Below, in pieces: positions 6,085 to 8,839 of a DNA stretch of 8,839 nt (position 1 is the first letter of the stretch; each line of letters begins with the position of its first letter). The notes below the pieces were generated by a model. The model worked only from the letters and a program-made list of their open reading frames with translations, made no database searches and was not told the origin of the DNA. Source of the stretch: Desulfobacterales bacterium (GTDB lineage: Bacteria > Desulfobacterota > Desulfobacteria > Desulfobacterales > C00003060). The stretch spans positions 271,288-280,126 of the forward strand of contig CP070769.1 in the NCBI GenBank assembly GCA_020347085.1, written 5' to 3'. The translations under genes were made by a program, and so were the position numbers.

Positions 6085-6900
6085 TCACTTCAATGTCTTC
6101 AACTTGTTCTTGGCGACATTGGCCTCATTGGAATCGGGAAACTTTCGAATCAATTCCTTCAAGATGAGCCCCGCATTGGCATTGTCACCGAGATTAAGAA
6201 AAGCAAACCCTTGCTTAAGCAGCGCACTGGGAATTTTATTCCCCTTGGGGTAGTCTTCAATAACCTTTTGATATTCTAATATGGCCTTTTCGTACCACTT
6301 CTCGTGATAATAAATCTCTCCAAGCCAAAACTGCGCGCTGTCAGCCATTTCGGACTTCGGATACTGTTTTAAGAACGACCGAAACAATTCTCGAGCATTT
6401 TCATACTGGCCTTGGTCGAAGCCTTTCTTGGCTCTGGCATATAGGGCTTCAGGAGTCTCCTCAACCCCCTCTGCTCCGTTTGCAGCCTCATCTTGGTCCA
6501 CATCCGAAGCTGCGGGCTTTTCTGAAGGCCCTATCCCCAGATATTGCTCTATCCGGGCAACCCGATCCAGAGTGCTTTGAACGGACCCTTCCAGGCTCTT
6601 AGCACCATGCTGGCCCTGTTCAAGCTCTCCACGAAGTTGTCCTATTTCCTCTCTGAGGTCATTTGCAAGCGCACGTAGCTCGGCATGCCTGCTGCGAGAA
6701 TCCTGGTCAGACTTTGCCTGATCTTCTTGATAACGCTCTACATCGGACCGAAGCGATGCCCTGTCTTCCTCTGACTGCCGCTCTAAAACTATCACGCGGT
6801 CCTCGAGCGCTATAAGATCATCTTGGAAGGCACAACCCCCCAAGAATATCAGCCCGGTTACCACAAGGGCCATCCACGATGCACCTATGTTTGCGCGCAT
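6085..6900 (-). CDS. cpoB: Tol-Pal accessory protein CpoB (YbgF), predicted lipoprotein
   Basis: CpoB binds TolA and coordinates peptidoglycan synthesis with outer-membrane constriction in division. An upstream in-frame ATG at 6919-6921 would add seven residues, but I chose the ATG at 6898-6900 because AGGGGG (6910-6915) lies nine bases before it and a signal peptide begins directly after. In this 271-residue form residues 1-22 are a signal sequence ending in a lipobox, LGGC, with C23 as the lipidated cysteine; the next residue is alanine, consistent with outer-membrane sorting. Residues 28-120 form a long charged coiled coil (trimerisation region), 122-150 an acidic linker, and 151-258 three TPR-like repeats (ALYARAKKGFDQGQYENA, SAQFWLGEIYYHEKWYEKA, SALLKQGFAFLNLGDNANA). 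E. coli CpoB is a soluble periplasmic protein, so the lipobox is a difference. It lies 189 bases downstream of pal. Confidence 0.92.
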   Translation of the reverse strand: MRANIGASWMALVVTGLIFLGGCAFQDDLIALEDRVIVLERQSEEDRASLRSDVERYQEDQAKSDQDSRSRHAELRALANDLREEIGQLRGELEQGQHGAKSLEGSVQSTLDRVARIEQYLGIGPSEKPAASDVDQDEAANGAEGVEETPEALYARAKKGFDQGQYENARELFRSFLKQYPKSEMADSAQFWLGEIYYHEKWYEKAILEYQKVIEDYPKGNKIPSALLKQGFAFLNLGDNANAGLILKELIRKFPDSNEANVAKNKLKTLK

Positions 6901-6909
6901 ATATTCGGA

Positions 6910-6915
6910 CCCCCT
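6910..6915 (-). promoter_or_regulatory. Ribosome binding site fixing the cpoB start
   Basis: AGGGGG on the minus strand is nine bases before the ATG at 6898-6900. It favours this start over the upstream ATG at 6919-6921, which has no comparable purine tract at usual spacing and would put polar residues before the signal peptide. Confidence 0.65.
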
Positions 6916-6973
6916 GCACATTCCAAGTTAGACAGTTGAGACACTCTGAGTGATTGGACTCTTTGCTCCCGCT

Positions 6974-7002
6974 GTATAAAAGAGGTTAGGTTATCCTTTC
7001 CA
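6974..7002 (-). promoter_or_regulatory. Weak candidate promoter before cpoB
   Basis: On the minus strand TGGAAA (plus coordinates 6997-7002, four of six matches to the -35 consensus) is followed after 17 bases by TTATAC (6974-6979). It could give cpoB-ruvCAB a transcript of their own downstream of the pal-cpoB hairpin. The -10 match is poor. Confidence 0.2.
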
Positions 7003-7024
7003 GGGAGAAAAGGGGAAGCGAGGC

Positions 7025-7062
7025 GTTCCTATTAATCCCTTTCTCACGGAATCAATAGGAAC
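7025..7062 (-). terminator. Long hairpin between pal and cpoB (attenuator or stabiliser)
   Basis: GTTCCTATTAATCCC (7025-7039) pairs with GGAATCAATAGGAAC (7048-7062) to give a 15-bp stem in which two pairs become G-U in the minus-strand RNA, with an 8-base loop. It begins 27 bases after the pal stop codon in transcription order. The bases that follow on the minus strand are pyrimidine-rich (a CCCCTTTTCTCCC stretch) but not a clean T-run, so full intrinsic termination is uncertain; partial termination or 3'-end protection of pal mRNA are alternatives. Confidence 0.5.
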
Positions 7063-7089
7063 ACCCATTACGATTGTATGGTTATTGCT

Positions 7090-7659
7090 TTACTCTATGA
7101 CGAAATGGGCCCGTCTGTTCTTGGCCCATGCTTCTTCGTCGTGCCCTGGATCAAGCGGTTTCTCCTCGCCGTAACTGATGGTTGTAAGGCGTTGAGATGC
7201 AATCCCTAAATCCACCAGAAAAGTCTTGACACTTCCGGCACGTCGATCCCCGAGGGCCATATTGTACTCATTGCTCCCGCGTTCGTCACAGTGGCCTTCG
7301 ATGATAACTGAGACGTCAGGTTTTGCCATCAGCCATTTTGCCTTATCCCTAAGGTTATCCTGGGCCTCAGGAAGGAGTGTTGCCTTGTCATACTCAAAGT
7401 GGACATCCTCTTCCTGGAATTTATTTCGCCCAGCCATCTCTGCACGCTCCTGGCGTGCCCTCTCTTCCCGCAAACGTTGCTCTTCCAGGGCCCTTGCTCG
7501 GGCCTCTTCTGCCAAACGTCTTGCCTCAGCGTCCTCTTCTTCCACTGCCGGAGCCACTTCAGGCCCAGACGGAATCTTTTTTTTGGCACAGGAAGCTGCA
7601 AACATGAGCCCGGGAATCACCAACACAAGCACCAAGCCTATCCAGAACCTCTTCGTCAT
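7090..7659 (-). CDS. pal: Peptidoglycan-associated lipoprotein Pal
   Basis: Pal is an outer-membrane lipoprotein that anchors to peptidoglycan and is relocated by TolB and TolA to the division site. The 189-residue protein has a signal peptide (about 1-23) with a lipobox-like AASC and lipidated C24, followed by lysines. Residues 41-78 are an unusually rich run of Glu, Ala and Arg predicted to be a single long charged helix. The OmpA-like domain spans about 81-189: FEYDKATLLPEAQ 88-100, the peptidoglycan-binding signature EGHCDERGS 121-129, YNMALGDRRA 132-141 and the terminal NRRAHF 181-186. The start is secure: AGGAGG lies seven bases before the ATG. It follows tolB after a 183-base gap and precedes cpoB, the classic tolB-pal-cpoB order. 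Confidence 0.96.
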   Translation of the reverse strand: MTKRFWIGLVLVLVIPGLMFAASCAKKKIPSGPEVAPAVEEEDAEARRLAEEARARALEEQRLREERARQERAEMAGRNKFQEEDVHFEYDKATLLPEAQDNLRDKAKWLMAKPDVSVIIEGHCDERGSNEYNMALGDRRAGSVKTFLVDLGIASQRLTTISYGEEKPLDPGHDEEAWAKNRRAHFVIE

Positions 7660-7842
7660 GATCCTACCTCCTCTGAAGCAAAAGTTAATTACTCAAACTT
7701 ATTTTCGACGGGCTGTCGCCCAAGCGTGTATAACCCCCGACGGCAGATAGGAAATGTTCTCGGCTAGCCTCCTTCTAGCCTCCTGGTTACTTGAAACCGG
7801 GAAAAAAGTCAAGTGTCCAGATTCATCAGGCCCATCAGGCCG
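7660..7842. other. tolB-pal intergenic region with repeats and a possible promoter or leader
   Basis: The gap holds three small repeats. CATCAGGCC occurs twice in tandem (7824-7832, 7833-7841), directly after the tolB stop. ACTTGA (7789-7794) and TCAAGT (7809-7814) form a 6-bp inverted repeat with a 14-base loop. An 11-base unit ending in CTAGCCTCCT is tandemly duplicated at 7763-7773 and 7774-7784, giving two AGGAGG motifs on the minus strand with no start codon at usual distance. A 4-bp hairpin GGGC/GCCC lies at 7711-7722. A promoter for pal is plausible; TTGACT on the minus strand sits within the ACTTGA repeat arm but has only a poor -10. Confidence 0.45.
7763..7784 (-). repeat. Tandem 11-bp duplication carrying AGGAGG
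   Basis: GCTAGCCTCCT (7763-7773) is followed at once by TCTAGCCTCCT (7774-7784); only the first base differs. On the minus strand this yields two AGGAGGCTAG units. No ATG, GTG or TTG follows within about 15 bases, so they do not mark an evident gene. Confidence 0.5.
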
Positions 7843-8839
7843 TTACTCGCCAGTGAGACGGGGTGACCAACTCGGGTTGGTCTGTTCACCGGCGAGGACC
7901 AAGAGACGACGCTGATCCGTCCCACTAGCATTCATCACATAGATCCTGGAAGGCCCTTCCCTGGTGGAACTGAAGGCAATAAGGGTCCCGTCTGGAGACC
8001 ACGTTGGGGATTCATTACTCCCAGCGTCTCGGGTCAGCTGAATTGGGCCCTGCCCCTCTGTCCCAATCAGGTAAATATCAAAGTGGCCATTGTTGAAGCC
8101 TGCGTAAGCTATGAAGTTGCCCCGAGGTGACCACTGAGGTGCGGTGTTGTAATTTCCTTTAAACGTAAGTCTGTGGGCACGGCCGTCTTTGACTTTTTTT
8201 ATATAGATCTGGGGAGATCCGGATCGGTTCGACACAAAGGCAAGCTCCTCGCCATCAGGCGACCACGTGGGGGCAACATCAATCCCCCAATGCCGTGTCA
8301 GCTTTCTCATAATCTTTCCGTTTCCACTCAACAGATAGATCGACGGGTTGCCTTCATGGGAGAGAGAAGCTGCTAAGGCAAACTGCCCTGGAGCCCATGC
8401 CGGAGTGATACTTGTTGACCCTTCGAAACGGACCACTGTGCCACGTTTCTCCTTAATGTGTCTTAAAAAAAGCTCTGGTTTTCCATGTCTGTAATCCGTA
8501 TAGGCCAACCACCTACCATCCGAGGACCAGGCAGGAAAAAGCGTAATCTTGCCTGTTTGGGTAAACTGCCTTGGATTGTATCCGTCGAAATCTGCGATAT
8601 AAATCTCCTTGATCCCCGTAGTGGTTGAGACGAACGCAATCTGACTGCTAAAAATGCCTTGATGGCCCGTCAGATTAAGAATGACCTCGTCGCAAAAGCG
8701 ATGGATTATAAGCCTATGATCTTCTTGTTTGCCTCTATAACGCTTGCCGATAATCAGGCGGCCACTGAAAGTGTCAAAAAGCCGAAGTTCGACCTCAAGC
8801 AGGTCTCCGGTATAGTTGAACCCGCCCTTTATAAGGAGC
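7843..8839 (-). CDS. tolB: Tol-Pal system beta-propeller protein TolB, 5'-truncated by window edge
   Basis: TolB is the periplasmic Tol-Pal component that binds Pal through a six-bladed beta-propeller. The reading frame is open from the right edge (first whole codon 8836-8838) and encodes 331 residues before TAA at 7843-7845; a full TolB has about 430, so roughly 100 N-terminal residues including the signal peptide lie outside. The TTG at 8506-8508 is internal, not a start, because typical TolB sequence continues upstream: FNYTGDLLEVELRLFD (7-22), LTGHQGIF (56-63), AFVSTTTGIKEIYIADFDG (68-86). Propeller repeats of the PxWSPDG type appear at 102-108 (PAWSSDG), 146-152, 190-196, 234-240, 278-284 and 322-328. 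C-terminal residues end in SPRLTGE. It leads into pal. TolQRA are expected beyond the window edge. Confidence 0.95.
   Translation of the reverse strand, partial: LLIKGGFNYTGDLLEVELRLFDTFSGRLIIGKRYRGKQEDHRLIIHRFCDEVILNLTGHQGIFSSQIAFVSTTTGIKEIYIADFDGYNPRQFTQTGKITLFPAWSSDGRWLAYTDYRHGKPELFLRHIKEKRGTVVRFEGSTSITPAWAPGQFALAASLSHEGNPSIYLLSGNGKIMRKLTRHWGIDVAPTWSPDGEELAFVSNRSGSPQIYIKKVKDGRAHRLTFKGNYNTAPQWSPRGNFIAYAGFNNGHFDIYLIGTEGQGPIQLTRDAGSNESPTWSPDGTLIAFSSTREGPSRIYVMNASGTDQRRLLVLAGEQTNPSWSPRLTGE

Noticed and set aside
6898..6921. cpoB starting at the upstream ATG (6919-6921)
   Set aside because: The downstream ATG has a well-spaced AGGGGG and immediately precedes the signal peptide.
8506..8508. TTG as the start of a 221-residue gene
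   Set aside because: The frame stays open to the right edge and the upstream residues match the TolB N-terminal region, so this codon is internal.

Overview
The window looks like chromosomal DNA of a Gram-negative bacterium with an outer membrane, most likely a Desulfobacterota (former deltaproteobacterial) lineage. The grounds are a Tol-Pal system, a sensor kinase with a periplasmic c-type heme site and a cysteine-rich HAMP insertion of a kind I associate with that group, and short palindromes with a TCCCGAT core at gene junctions. The taxonomic call is an inference from gene content; no rRNA or tRNA is present.

Layout. Positions 1-477 hold no convincing gene; the right part is AT-rich and carries a plausible promoter and two small inverted repeats upstream of the first real gene. 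On the plus strand, 478-2508 encodes a membrane sensor histidine kinase with no response regulator beside it. Everything else lies on the minus strand. Read in transcription order, from the right edge leftwards, it is tolB (5' end cut by the window edge), pal, cpoB (ybgF), ruvC, ruvA, ruvB, and a SAM hydroxide adenosyltransferase (DUF62) gene. The kinase and the DUF62 gene converge at about 2509-2664.

Function. TolB, Pal and CpoB are the periplasmic and outer-membrane part of the Tol-Pal envelope-constriction machine; TolQRA would be expected beyond the right edge. RuvC, RuvA and RuvB form the Holliday-junction branch-migration and resolution complex. ruvA and ruvB are translationally coupled (TGATG overlap), and ruvC begins 22 bases after the cpoB stop. 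Linkage of ruv and tol-pal is also known from Pseudomonas-type genomes, but there ruv precedes tol; here the order is reversed.

Non-coding structure. Several gene junctions carry a palindrome or hairpin. Two of them (3719-3784 and 5520-5565) share the core TCCCGATRAATCGGGA inside an outer stem and look like copies of a REP-like family. A 15-bp-stem hairpin separates pal from cpoB. The most interesting protein feature is the kinase: a CxxCH heme motif outside the membrane and a seven-cysteine module inserted into the HAMP connector inside it suggest redox or metal sensing at two levels. I see no CRISPR array, tRNA, rRNA or intact mobile element, and no clearly new multi-gene system.
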